NCBI GenBank assembly: GCA_944351345.1
Contig: CALVPO010000014.1
Location: forward strand, 1-19,465
Origin: an uncultured Bacilli bacterium
GTDB lineage: Bacteria; Bacillota_I; Bacilli_A; RF39; UBA660
DNA: 19,465 bases
Direction: 5' to 3'
In this document: positions 1 through 6,441 of the stretch, in pieces
Layout of the letters: each line of letters begins with the position of its first letter
Position numbering within the stretch: position 1 is the first letter of the stretch
The notes under the pieces: generated by a model
Told to the model about the DNA's origin: nothing
Database searches by the model: none
What the model saw: only the letters and a program-made list of their open reading frames with translations
Made by a program: the position numbers and the translations under genes

Positions 1-105
1 GAAAATATATTTGTAATTATTTGTATTTTTATGATATTATATAGAAGTGATAAGTTGGCTCTTCATGATATGATGAGTAAAAGTATGGTTATAGATGAAG
101 TATAG
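1..105 (+). CDS. C-terminal end of an RDD-like membrane protein (partial)
   Basis: The first frame is open from base 1 to a TAG at 103-105, giving 34 residues whose start lies outside the window. The fragment begins with a hydrophobic stretch (IFVIICIFMILY) followed by KLALHDMMSKSMVIDEV. A hydrophobic segment followed by LHDxxxxSxVV is the usual ending of RDD-family membrane proteins (LHDKLAGTVVV type), so that family is the best guess. Only 26 bases separate its stop from the lysS start, so the two are probably cotranscribed. The match rests on a few residues; another small membrane protein with a similar tail is possible. Confidence 0.55.
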   Translation, partial: ENIFVIICIFMILYRSDKLALHDMMSKSMVIDEV

Positions 106-131
106 TTATTTTAATGAAAGGGTGTAATAAT

Positions 132-1610
132 ATGGATAATATAATTAGAAGTGAACAAGAATTAGTTAGAAGGGGAAAGCTAGATAAGATAAGGGAATTT
201 TGTAATCCTTATCCTGATAAATATGATATTACTAATAGTATAAAAGAAGCTAGAGAGATTCCAGATGGGGCTAAGGATATAGCTATTGCTGGAAGGATTG
301 TTTTTTTGAGAAAGATGGGGAAGCTTAGTTTTCTTAGAATTAGGGATATAGAGGCTTCTATTCAAGTTAGTTTTCAATTGGATTTACTTGGTGAAGATAA
401 TTATAAGTTTTTTAAGAGTTGTATTGATGTAGGTGATTTTATTGGTGTTAAGGGAGAGATTGTTACTACACAGACTGGGGAAAAGACTCTTAGAGCTCAT
501 AGTTTTGAATTTTTAGGTAAGGCTTTGAGGCCTCTTCCTGAGAAATTTCATGGTCTTGCTGATCAGGAGATGAAATATAGGAATCGTTATGTTGATTTAA
601 TTATGAATGAAGATGCTAGAGAGAGGTTTTTATTTAGGAGTAAGTTGATATGGGAGATTAGAAGTTTTCTTAATAATAATGGTTATATAGAGATAGAGAC
701 ACCAATTCTTAATAATAAGGCTAGTGGGGCAATGGCTAAGCCTTTTGTTACACATCATAATGCACTTGATATAGATTTATATTTAAGAATTGCACCTGAA
801 ACATATTTAAAAAGGGCTATTGTAGGTGGCTTTACTAAGGTATATGAGTTTGCTAGGTGTTTTAGGAATGAAGGTATGGATACAACTCATTTGCAAGATT
901 TTACTATGTTAGAGGGATATGGTGCTTATCTTAATTATCGTGATAATATGAAATTTTTAAGAGAGATGATTCAGAGTGTTGTTATGAATTTGTTTGGTAA
1001 ATTAGAGATTACTATTAATGGAGAAGTTATAGATATTAGTGGAGAATGGGATAGTATTAGTATGAGAGATTTGATTTTGAAGTATTGTCCTATTGATATA
1101 TATGAGTGTGATACTAAAGAGAAATTACTTGATAAGATAGAAGAGTTAAATTTAGAGATAGATAGTGAGACTCCACTTTTAGAACTTGGATATGGTAATT
1201 TAGTAGATCAGTTATATAAAAAGACTGCTAGATGTCATATTGTTGAGCCAGTGTTTTTAATAGAGCATCCTATTAGTTTATCTCCTTTGGCTCGTGCTAA
1301 TGATGATAATAAAAATATTACAGATAGATTTCAATTAGTTATAAATGGGGCTGAGATAATTAATGCTTATTCTGAGTTAGTTGATCCTATAGAACAAGAA
1401 AAGAGACTTATTCAGCAAGCGGAATTAAAGAGTAATGGTGATGAAGAGGCTATGATGATGGATAGAGATTATATAAGTGCTATGGAATATGGGATGCCAC
1501 CTATTAGTGGATGGGGTATTGGTATAGATAGATTAGTGCAAATTTTGACTGATGCTCCTAATATTAAAGATTGTGTTATGTTTCCTCTTATGAAGCCTGA
1601 GGATGAATAA
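132..1610 (+). CDS. lysS: Lysyl-tRNA synthetase, class II
   Basis: Charges tRNA-Lys with lysine using ATP in the cytoplasm. The 492-residue length is normal for bacterial LysRS. An N-terminal OB-fold anticodon-binding domain (about residues 50-145, including IAIAGRIVFLRKMGKLSF) precedes the class II catalytic core: motif 1 around SKLIWEIRSFLNNNGYIEIETP, motif 2 around 240-261 (FARCFRNEGMDTTHLQDFTMLE), and motif 3 GWGIGIDRL at about 460-468. I use ATG 132 rather than ATG 114 because the ribosome site AAAGGGTG (117-124) lies 7 bases before 132, while nothing comparable precedes 114 and the six extra residues (MKGCNN) are not family-like. It probably shares a transcript with the RDD-like gene upstream. 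No T-box or other leader is visible. Identification is secure. Confidence 0.97.
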   Translation: MDNIIRSEQELVRRGKLDKIREFCNPYPDKYDITNSIKEAREIPDGAKDIAIAGRIVFLRKMGKLSFLRIRDIEASIQVSFQLDLLGEDNYKFFKSCIDVGDFIGVKGEIVTTQTGEKTLRAHSFEFLGKALRPLPEKFHGLADQEMKYRNRYVDLIMNEDARERFLFRSKLIWEIRSFLNNNGYIEIETPILNNKASGAMAKPFVTHHNALDIDLYLRIAPETYLKRAIVGGFTKVYEFARCFRNEGMDTTHLQDFTMLEGYGAYLNYRDNMKFLREMIQSVVMNLFGKLEITINGEVIDISGEWDSISMRDLILKYCPIDIYECDTKEKLLDKIEELNLEIDSETPLLELGYGNLVDQLYKKTARCHIVEPVFLIEHPISLSPLARANDDNKNITDRFQLVINGAEIINAYSELVDPIEQEKRLIQQAELKSNGDEEAMMMDRDYISAMEYGMPPISGWGIGIDRLVQILTDAPNIKDCVMFPLMKPEDE

Positions 1611-1663
1611 TTTTGTTAACGATGATGAAATTTGTGGGTTTTTAGTAAACAAATAGTTGAAAA

Positions 1664-1693
1664 TATAGTAAAATCATATAAGTGTGCTATAAT
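1664..1693 (+). promoter_or_regulatory. Candidate extended -10 promoter for the transporter gene
   Basis: TGCTATAAT at 1685-1693 is a perfect extended -10 (TG, one base, TATAAT). No good -35 sits at 17 bp; TTGAAA at 1657-1662 is 25 bp away, too far. The predicted start of transcription (about 1700) falls on the GGAGG at 1700-1704, so a functional transcript would have a very short leader. The same GTGCTATAAT string precedes the gene at 3306. Confidence 0.4.
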
Positions 1694-1710
1694 TAGTTTG
1701 GAGGTAGATC

Positions 1711-3204
1711 ATGAAAACAAAAAAGAAATATGGATTATTTAGTGTACTACTTGTAATATTATTGATAGTAGTAGTTGCTACTTACTTTATAGATGGTAGA
1801 GATGGTAGCGTTAGTTATTTGGCTATAGGTGATGTATTTCTTAATTATGTACAATCTATTTATTATTTCTTTGATACAATTATATTTATTTTAGTTGTTG
1901 GTGGATTGTATGGTGCTTTGAATAAGTCTTCTAGTTATAAGAAGTTAGTTACTGATATAGCTGGGAAAATGAAGGAAAGAGAAAAATTATTTGTAGTTGT
2001 TTCTACTATAGTTTTTGCACTTTTGGCATCACTTACAGGACTTAATGTTATATTACTAATTTTTATTCCATTTGTTGTATCAATTATATTGTTACTTGGA
2101 TTTGATAAATTAGTAGCATTATCTTCTACTGTTGTTGCAGTATTAGTAGGATTTATTGGAGGTATATTTATTACTTTTAGAGATGCTAGTAATCAATATG
2201 CAACTTCTTATACAACTTTTGATAAGTTAGTTGGTCTTGATAGTAATTATGGAAATATATTTCCTAAGATTTTATTACTAGTAATAGCAATTGGATTATT
2301 AATTTTCTATACTCTTAAACATATAAAGAAAATAGAAGATGGTGAAATTAAAAATGAATTATCTAATAATGATGTATTTTTTGTAGAACCTAGGGATAAG
2401 AGTGGTAAGAAGGTAAAAGTAGATTATTCTAAGAAAAAATCATGGCCTATTATGGTTATGGGGGTAATATTATTAGTATTGTTAGTACTTGGATTTATGC
2501 CTTGGAATAGTTTATTTGGAATTGAAGTATTTAATGATTTTCATACTTGGTTGACAGAGCTTACTATTCCTAAATTTAATTTATTTGGTCATAAATTTAG
2601 TGAGTATCCTGTATTTACTAGTTTAATTTCTGCTAATTTTTCAGCATTTGGTGAATGGGGTAGTTTAGGTACTTATATGATGGCTGTTGTATTGATAGCA
2701 TTGTTTATATTTATTCTTAAGTTTGTTTCTAGAGTTAAATTTAGTGAGCTTATGGATGGATTTATATATGGTGTTAAAAAGATGGTACCTGCTGTTATGA
2801 TTGTTATGCTTGCATATACTGTATTAGTATGTGTATATAATAATGGTATGGTAGAGACTATTATATCTAGTGCTTTAGATAGTTTTGGTGATAATGTTAT
2901 CATAGGAGCATTAATTGCAATGGTAGGTGGAATTTTACACGTTGATGTTTATTATACAGTTGCAGGTGTATTTACTCCTATTGTAACTGGTCTTAGTGAA
3001 GAGGCTAATTTATCTGTATATGCTGTAATGTTTCAAAGCTTATATGGTTTAGTTCAGATAATTGGACCTACTAGTTTATTGTTAATTGTTGGTCTTTCAT
3101 ATTTAGAGGTTCCATATAGTAAGTGGCTTAAGTATATATGGAGATTTATATTAATGTTATTAATTGTTATTTTAATTGTATTAATGATAGTATCTTTACT
3201 ATAA
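1711..3204 (+). CDS. Multi-pass membrane transporter, YfcC / C4-dicarboxylate carrier-like
   Basis: A 497-residue integral membrane protein with about 12 hydrophobic segments, in two halves separated by a charged cytoplasmic stretch (about residues 205-245, rich in Lys/Asp/Glu). Features typical of the ion-transporter superfamily that includes YfcC, DcuC and AbgT proteins are the re-entrant-type stretches ASLTGLNVILLIFIPF in the first half and VGGILHVDVYYTVAGVFTP followed by QIIGPTSLLL in the second. Members move dicarboxylates, amino acids or peptides by secondary transport; the substrate here cannot be read from sequence. GGAGG at 1700-1704, six bases before ATG, supports the start. It has its own candidate promoter and ends in a strong terminator, so it is probably monocistronic. 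Family assignment is from overall pattern and remains tentative. Confidence 0.7.
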   Translation: MKTKKKYGLFSVLLVILLIVVVATYFIDGRDGSVSYLAIGDVFLNYVQSIYYFFDTIIFILVVGGLYGALNKSSSYKKLVTDIAGKMKEREKLFVVVSTIVFALLASLTGLNVILLIFIPFVVSIILLLGFDKLVALSSTVVAVLVGFIGGIFITFRDASNQYATSYTTFDKLVGLDSNYGNIFPKILLLVIAIGLLIFYTLKHIKKIEDGEIKNELSNNDVFFVEPRDKSGKKVKVDYSKKKSWPIMVMGVILLVLLVLGFMPWNSLFGIEVFNDFHTWLTELTIPKFNLFGHKFSEYPVFTSLISANFSAFGEWGSLGTYMMAVVLIALFIFILKFVSRVKFSELMDGFIYGVKKMVPAVMIVMLAYTVLVCVYNNGMVETIISSALDSFGDNVIIGALIAMVGGILHVDVYYTVAGVFTPIVTGLSEEANLSVYAVMFQSLYGLVQIIGPTSLLLIVGLSYLEVPYSKWLKYIWRFILMLLIVILIVLMIVSLL

Positions 3205-3230
3205 TATAGTTTAAGAATAAAGTATTATAG

Positions 3231-3264
3231 AATCAGCTGATAATTTTTATTAGTTGATTTTTTT
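3231..3264 (+). terminator. Intrinsic terminator after the transporter gene
   Basis: AATCAGCTGATAA (3231-3243) pairs with TTATTAGTTGATT (3247-3259), 13 pairs including two G-T wobbles, around a 3-base loop, and is followed by a T-run to 3264. The 3' arm and T-run also contain the -35 of the next promoter. Confidence 0.85.
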
Positions 3265-3281
3265 GATTAAAGTGCTATAAT
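3254..3281 (+). promoter_or_regulatory. Sigma-A-type promoter for the kinase-like gene
   Basis: TTGATT (3254-3259), a 16-bp spacer, and extended -10 TGCTATAAT (3273-3281). The expected start of transcription near 3288 leaves room for the ribosome site AAGGGGGAG at 3295-3303. The -35 lies inside the preceding terminator. Confidence 0.7.
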
Positions 3282-3305
3282 ATTTTATTGTTTTAAGGGG
3301 GAGTT

Positions 3306-4106
3306 ATGGAAATTAGTAGAAAAGAACTTTTAGATAATTATGTTAATTTAGATATTGGTGGTTGTAATGGTAATTTATATATTGATTTAAATAATCAAGA
3401 GTCTATGAGTAGAGTGATAAAGGTTTTTAAGAGTTCATATAGAATGGAAAATAGAGAGAAAACTCTTGATTATTTAATGGCATTTAGTAAAATAGTTGAT
3501 AGTGGTTATCCATTGGAAAAATTATATTTAGATGGTCAGTTATTGGGTTATATTAGTGATTATTTTAGGAATAGTTTTAGCTTTAATTCAAGTTTGGTTA
3601 TGAATAGAACCTTTTATGAGAAAATTAAAGCTAGTAGGGATGTTGATAGTCAACTTAGAGAAATACATAATAGAGATATAATTTTTCATGATATTAATTG
3701 TGGTAATTTGCTTATCGATAGTAATGGGGGACATATTATTGATTTTGAGGATGTATTAATTCCTGATGCTTTGGTAGAACCTTATTCTTTATATAATTTA
3801 TGTTTTGAAAAGAGACCAATTGCTGCTTCTAAAAAGTTAGATCAATTAAAATTACTTATTTCTGTATTTAGTCTTTTATATATTTATGATATAGAGAGAT
3901 ATTTTGTTTTTAATAAAGATATTAGTAAATTATTAGAGTTTGTTAAAGATGATAAAGTTCTTTATGAATTTGTTAGTGAATGTTTATCTTGTATTAATAA
4001 TAAGAATAAAGATACTCTACCTTATATTAGTGAAGTATTATATGATATAGATGAAGATAAAATTTATGAGGGTAGAAGTAGAGTTAGAAAATTGTTATAT
4101 AGATGA
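3306..4106 (+). CDS. Orphan protein-kinase-like (PKL/aminoglycoside-phosphotransferase-type) protein
   Basis: A 266-residue cytoplasmic protein with a shrunken kinase fold. VIKV at 37-40 (Lys39) resembles the ATP-binding strand-3 lysine. The sequence FHDINCGNLL at 127-136 matches the catalytic loop of kinase-like phosphotransferases (Asp129 base, Asn134 metal ligand, as in HGDLHPGN). IIDFED at 144-149 supplies the DFG-equivalent Asp146. The glycine-containing stretch GGCNGNLYID (18-27) may be the nucleotide loop. No membrane segment or signal peptide is seen. It may phosphorylate a small molecule or a protein; the substrate is unknown. The ATG at 3306 is preceded by AAGGGGGAG only two bases away, unusually close but with no in-frame alternative nearby. 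It has its own promoter and no clear terminator. I do not recognise a named family. Confidence 0.7.
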   Translation: MEISRKELLDNYVNLDIGGCNGNLYIDLNNQESMSRVIKVFKSSYRMENREKTLDYLMAFSKIVDSGYPLEKLYLDGQLLGYISDYFRNSFSFNSSLVMNRTFYEKIKASRDVDSQLREIHNRDIIFHDINCGNLLIDSNGGHIIDFEDVLIPDALVEPYSLYNLCFEKRPIAASKKLDQLKLLISVFSLLYIYDIERYFVFNKDISKLLEFVKDDKVLYEFVSECLSCINNKNKDTLPYISEVLYDIDEDKIYEGRSRVRKLLYR

Positions 4107-4147
4107 TTATTTATTATAACAATGCATTCGGATGCTAAAACATGCAA

Positions 4148-4172
4148 ATAAAAATGAACTATTTTTAGTTCA
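4148..4172 (-). terminator. Weak minus-strand terminator-like hairpin
   Basis: TGAACTA (4155-4161) and TAGTTCA (4166-4172) form a perfect 7-bp stem with a TTTT loop. Read on the minus strand it is followed by TTTTTATTT. No run of T follows on the plus strand, so it does not look like a terminator for the kinase-like gene; it would suit transcripts coming leftward from the decayed HNH gene. Confidence 0.35.
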
Positions 4173-4381
4173 ATTAAATTCAATCTGGTGCCATTGGAGA
4201 GAAAGTACAACAACTTTTAGAGTAAAAAATAGTCAGTTAATAAGTTATTACTGATTATAGTATAACATATTTAATTAATTAAGGGAATTTTCAAAAATAA
4301 ATCTTACAATTTTACAAAATAAAAATAACGACATAAAATTATTAAAAAAATAAAAAATACAAAAGGTAGATCATTGTTAAT

Positions 4382-4515
4382 ATGAGTATAACACAAAAAT
4401 TAGAAATTGGTTATGAAAATATAGTTAAAAATATAAAAAACTTTCAAACTGTATTGAAAGAGATTTAATGATAGATTTTTTGATAGAAGATTTAGGTAAA
4501 GATGTATTAATGCTG
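4382..4515 (+). pseudogene. Plus-strand coding remnant, possibly a transposase N-terminus
   Basis: ATG at 4382 opens a 28-residue reading (MSITQKLEIGYENIVKNIKN..., stop at 4466). A second frame continues in coding style with ERDLMIDFLIEDLGKDVLML to a stop near 4515. The two pieces overlap in a way that suggests one frameshift. The helical, charged pattern ending in a GKDVL-type stretch recalls the N-terminus of UPF0236/ISLre2-type transposases, but the match is loose and the rest of such a gene is missing. AAAGG near 4361 is too far upstream to be a good ribosome site. It could also be chance open sequence. Confidence 0.3.
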
Positions 4516-4590
4516 TAAGTCGTGCCATGTAAATGTCAGTATTTTTATTGATTATTAAAAGAAATTTGAAATAAAAATTTCCATGAGTGT

Positions 4591-4945
4591 TTAAAAATTT
4601 TTAAGACATTTTCCAAAACTATTGATAGAACTATATTTCATAAAATTGCTCTTGGTTCTACCTCTTAAAATTTTATGCCATGTCAGATTAGTAGTAGTGG
4701 AGTAGAACATACATTTATTCTTATTATTAGTAAATACTGAAAATCTATCTTTTTCTAATTTAGCAAGTTTCTTTGATTTCTTTTTAATTTTATAAAACGA
4801 ATTTTTAGTATTTTTTGTTTTATATTCTTTTTTATCACATTCCCTACATTGGGAAAGTGTTATTTCTTTATTAAGTATTTTACAAAATGGTTTATTTTTT
4901 CTCTTTCTTAATATATATACAATAGTTATTCATATTTTTCTCCAT
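4591..4945 (-). pseudogene. Degenerate HNH-type endonuclease gene (phage/mobile-type)
   Basis: On the minus strand a start at 4945 gives MEKNMNNYCIYIKK and then a stop. A one-base shift near 4905 continues as RKNKPFCKILNKEITLSQC, and this second frame stays open from about 4930 down to TAA at 4591. It includes CRECDKKEYK, then KKSKKLAKLEKDRFSVFT, then KCMFYSTTTNLTWHKILRGR and MKYSS. The order (N-terminal cysteine pairs, a basic KLEKxRFS linker, then CxxC...HEIxxGxNRxxSxKYG) is that of small HNH-like nucleases found in phages and mobile elements of Firmicutes. Here the second zinc cysteine is Tyr (CMFY), the HEI motif reads HKI, and the protein stops before the final CxxHH part. Frameshift plus lost key residues make it a pseudogene. 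No start codon occurs early in the main frame, so it is easily overlooked. Confidence 0.6.
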
Positions 4946-5034
4946 TTTTGAGGTATAAAATCATGTATGCTACGTATATTAAATTTTACTAATTATTAAC
5001 TGTATGTATTATTTTTATAAAAATGTGACTTTTA

Positions 5035-5075
5035 TAAAAAATAAAAACAAAGCTTTATTTTATAGGACTTTGTCT
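5035..5075 (-). terminator. Terminator of the tRNA-Arg gene
   Basis: On the minus strand AGACAAAG (5075-5068) pairs with CTTTGTTT (5052-5045), eight pairs including one wobble, with a 15-base loop, followed by a T-rich tract down to about 5035. It lies 11 bases beyond the CCA end of the tRNA. Confidence 0.65.
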
Positions 5076-5085
5076 AATATCTCAA

Positions 5086-5162
5086 TGGTGCACCCATAGG
5101 GATTCGAACCCCAAACCTTTTGGTCCGTAGCCAAACGCTCTATCCAGTTGAGCTATGGGTGC
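5086..5162 (-). tRNA. tRNA-Arg (anticodon ACG)
   Basis: On the minus strand the 77 bases from 5162 to 5086 fold as a full cloverleaf: acceptor stem GCACCCA/TGGGTGC, D arm AGCTCAACTGGATAGAGC, anticodon loop CTACGGA closed by the TTTGG/CCAAA arm, T loop TTCGAAT, and an encoded CCA. Anticodon ACG reads CGN arginine codons after A-to-I editing of position 34. It has its own promoter (5181-5209) and terminator, so it is a single-gene unit. The adjoining leftward tract holds decayed mobile-type genes, but no duplicate of the tRNA 3' end was seen to mark an attachment site. Confidence 0.97.
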
Positions 5163-5180
5163 ATTTGTTTTAACAAATTA

Positions 5181-5209
5181 ATTATATAATAATTATTAGA
5201 AAAAATCAA
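5181..5209 (-). promoter_or_regulatory. Promoter of the tRNA-Arg gene
   Basis: On the minus strand TTGATT (5209-5204), a 17-bp spacer, and TATAAT (5186-5181), an almost ideal sigma-A promoter. The start of transcription would lie about 12 bases before the mature 5' end. Its -35 is part of the T-tract of the upstream gene's terminator. Confidence 0.8.
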
Positions 5210-5248
5210 TAAGAAATGGGATTTATTTTTTTATAAATCCCATTTCTT
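5201..5248 (-). terminator. Strong terminator overlapping the end of the thioredoxin-like gene
   Basis: A perfect 16-bp inverted repeat (5211-5226 with 5233-5248) around a six-base loop, followed on the minus strand by ATTGATTTTTT. The stop codon (5223-5225) and the last eight codons of the gene lie within the hairpin, so coding and termination signals share bases. Confidence 0.9.
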
Positions 5249-5669
5249 TGAATTTTTCTATAACTTGATTTTCTGGTAAATCTCCTTCTAATCTATCGAA
5301 TAAGTTAGTTTGTTTGCCATCTTTTATAAAAATGGTTATAGGTGTAGATCCATCTAAATTAAATTCTTCTAAGAATTCTTTTTGCACTTCTTTATTTTCT
5401 AAGTCATAATCTATATCAAAGATATCTATTTCATAATCTTTAGATATTTTTTCTAATTTAGGTTTATAAGTAGCACAATGTGTGCAAGTACTTTGACTTA
5501 TTACTAATATAAACGAATCTTTATTAGCTATTTTTTCTTCTACTTGTTTATAAGTTAAGTTAATTAAGTTAGCTTTATTTGTGTTTCCTAGAGTTGCTAT
5601 TAAGATAAAAGCTATTAATATTATTGCTATTATCAAAATTATATAAAATATATTGCTTTTATTTTTCAT
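5223..5669 (-). CDS. Membrane-anchored thioredoxin-like protein (CTHC active site)
   Basis: A 148-residue protein with a short basic N-terminus, one transmembrane helix (about residues 8-27) and a thioredoxin-fold domain facing outside. The redox motif is C62-T-H-C65, preceded by the strand FILVIS, and the loop GSTPITIFI carries the cis-proline Pro110. A histidine before the second cysteine is also found in oxidising DsbA-type enzymes (CPHC), so an oxidase or isomerase role is possible, but redox direction cannot be settled from sequence. GAAGGA (5677-5682) lies 7 bases before ATG. It is divergent from the pilus operon, and both have the identical -10 element TGTTATTAT. The exported products of that operon are rich in cysteine, making them plausible clients (inference). 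Confidence 0.85.
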   Translation of the reverse strand: MKNKSNIFYIILIIAIILIAFILIATLGNTNKANLINLTYKQVEEKIANKDSFILVISQSTCTHCATYKPKLEKISKDYEIDIFDIDYDLENKEVQKEFLEEFNLDGSTPITIFIKDGKQTNLFDRLEGDLPENQVIEKFKEMGFIKK

Positions 5670-5703
5670 TATATTGTCCTTCTTTCTTTATTCCTTCTAT
5701 ATA

Positions 5704-5712
5704 ATAATAACA
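5704..5712 (-). promoter_or_regulatory. Extended -10 for the thioredoxin-like gene
   Basis: On the minus strand TGTTATTAT (5712-5704) follows an A-rich run and stands about 35 bases before the ATG. The same nine bases occur on the opposite strand at 5762-5770. No clear -35 is seen. Confidence 0.5.
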
Positions 5713-5761
5713 CATTTTTTTGATTTATTTAATAAAAAAACTTTCTTTTTTTTAGAAAAAG

Positions 5762-5770
5762 TGTTATTAT
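5762..5770 (+). promoter_or_regulatory. Extended -10 for the pilus operon
   Basis: TGTTATTAT at 5762-5770, preceded by GAAAAAG. Transcription would start near 5777, ahead of GAAAGG (5785-5790). A second -10-like TATAAT lies at 5774-5779, but a start from it would cut off the ribosome site. Confidence 0.5.
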
Positions 5771-5802
5771 ATCTATAATAGGCTGAAAGGTTGTGGGTAA
5801 AT

Positions 5803-6441
5803 GTGGTAAAAATTTTTCGCTATTTATTTATATTTATATTATTATTACCAATTAATTATATTTATGCTGATGTTTGTGATAGTAATGATATTGAGAGATT
5901 AAAGGAGTTAGCCAATCATGTTGAAATAAATTATTCTTATGATCAATCTGAGCCTCAATATGATGGCGAAAATTATAATAAATCTTATAACTTATATAAT
6001 ATCAGTATATATAATTTAGTTGATGATATATATATTGTTAATGATAATGAAGATGTTTTTCGTGTTAGTGATGCAGTAAATGGGATTATAACTGATTATG
6101 CTTTTGCCGGTAATAGAAATTATTATGTATATTCTACTAATTGTGAAGGTATATTATTACGAACTATTAGGTTAGATTTAAAAAAATTTAATGTATATTC
6201 AGAATATGATGAATGCAAGGGGTTAGAGGGTAAAGTATACGTTTGTGATAAGTGGTATCAAGGTAATTTGGATTATGCTACTTTTATAAGTGAAATTGAA
6301 AAGTATAAGAAAGATAATGATAGTGGAGTTAATGATCATTCTAATAATAGTTATTATATTTTTATTATTGGAGGTGTATTACTTGTTATATTCTTCTTGG
6401 TTTTTGTATTTATCCGAAGAAAGAGGAGTGTTTTAGAATGA
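5803..6441 (+). CDS. Type-I membrane protein with a cysteine-containing ectodomain; first gene of the pilus operon
   Basis: About 212 residues: a signal peptide (MVKIFRYLFIFILLLPINYIYA, likely cut after YA), an exported domain of about 155 residues with four cysteines (in DVCDS, TNCEG, DECKG and YVCDKW), and a C-terminal transmembrane helix (about 181-203) followed by a basic tail RRKRS. This is a single-span protein facing outside. The conserved-looking core runs LRTIRLDLKKFNVYSEYDEC. I do not recognise a named family. The frame is open from a TTG at 5791, but GAAAGG (5785-5790) directly abuts it; the GTG at 5803 gives a better spacing (12 bases) and a normal signal peptide. Its last codon overlaps the next start (ATGA), implying coupled translation with the 813-residue secreted protein, its likely partner. 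Confidence 0.75.
   Translation: MVKIFRYLFIFILLLPINYIYADVCDSNDIERLKELANHVEINYSYDQSEPQYDGENYNKSYNLYNISIYNLVDDIYIVNDNEDVFRVSDAVNGIITDYAFAGNRNYYVYSTNCEGILLRTIRLDLKKFNVYSEYDECKGLEGKVYVCDKWYQGNLDYATFISEIEKYKKDNDSGVNDHSNNSYYIFIIGGVLLVIFFLVFVFIRRKRSVLE

Larger units (their letters stand above)
4107..5034. other. Gene-poor tract with decayed mobile-type genes
   Basis: Nine hundred bases without an intact gene. It contains a plus-strand remnant (4382-4515), a minus-strand HNH-type pseudogene (4591-4945), a minus-oriented hairpin (4155-4172), and a second hairpin near 4232-4251 (CAGT/ACTG with AATA/TATT arms, no T-run). An open stretch near 4180-4220 reads SGAIGEKVQQLLE before a stop and may be the tail of another lost gene. 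Composition is more AT- and A-rich than the flanking genes. The whole tract looks like a degraded insertion between the kinase-like gene and the tRNA. Confidence 0.6.

Noticed and set aside
1..131. T-box or riboswitch ahead of lysS
   Set aside because: Only 26 bases separate the upstream stop from the start; no room for a leader and no terminator.
4510..4700. GCCATGT...GTCAG motif occurring twice (near 4514 and 4676)
   Set aside because: The spacing between parts differs and the second lies in pseudogene coding sequence; probably chance.
5086..5162. tRNA-Arg as an integration site for the neighbouring decayed element
   Set aside because: No copy of the tRNA 3' end and no integrase gene were seen in the tract.
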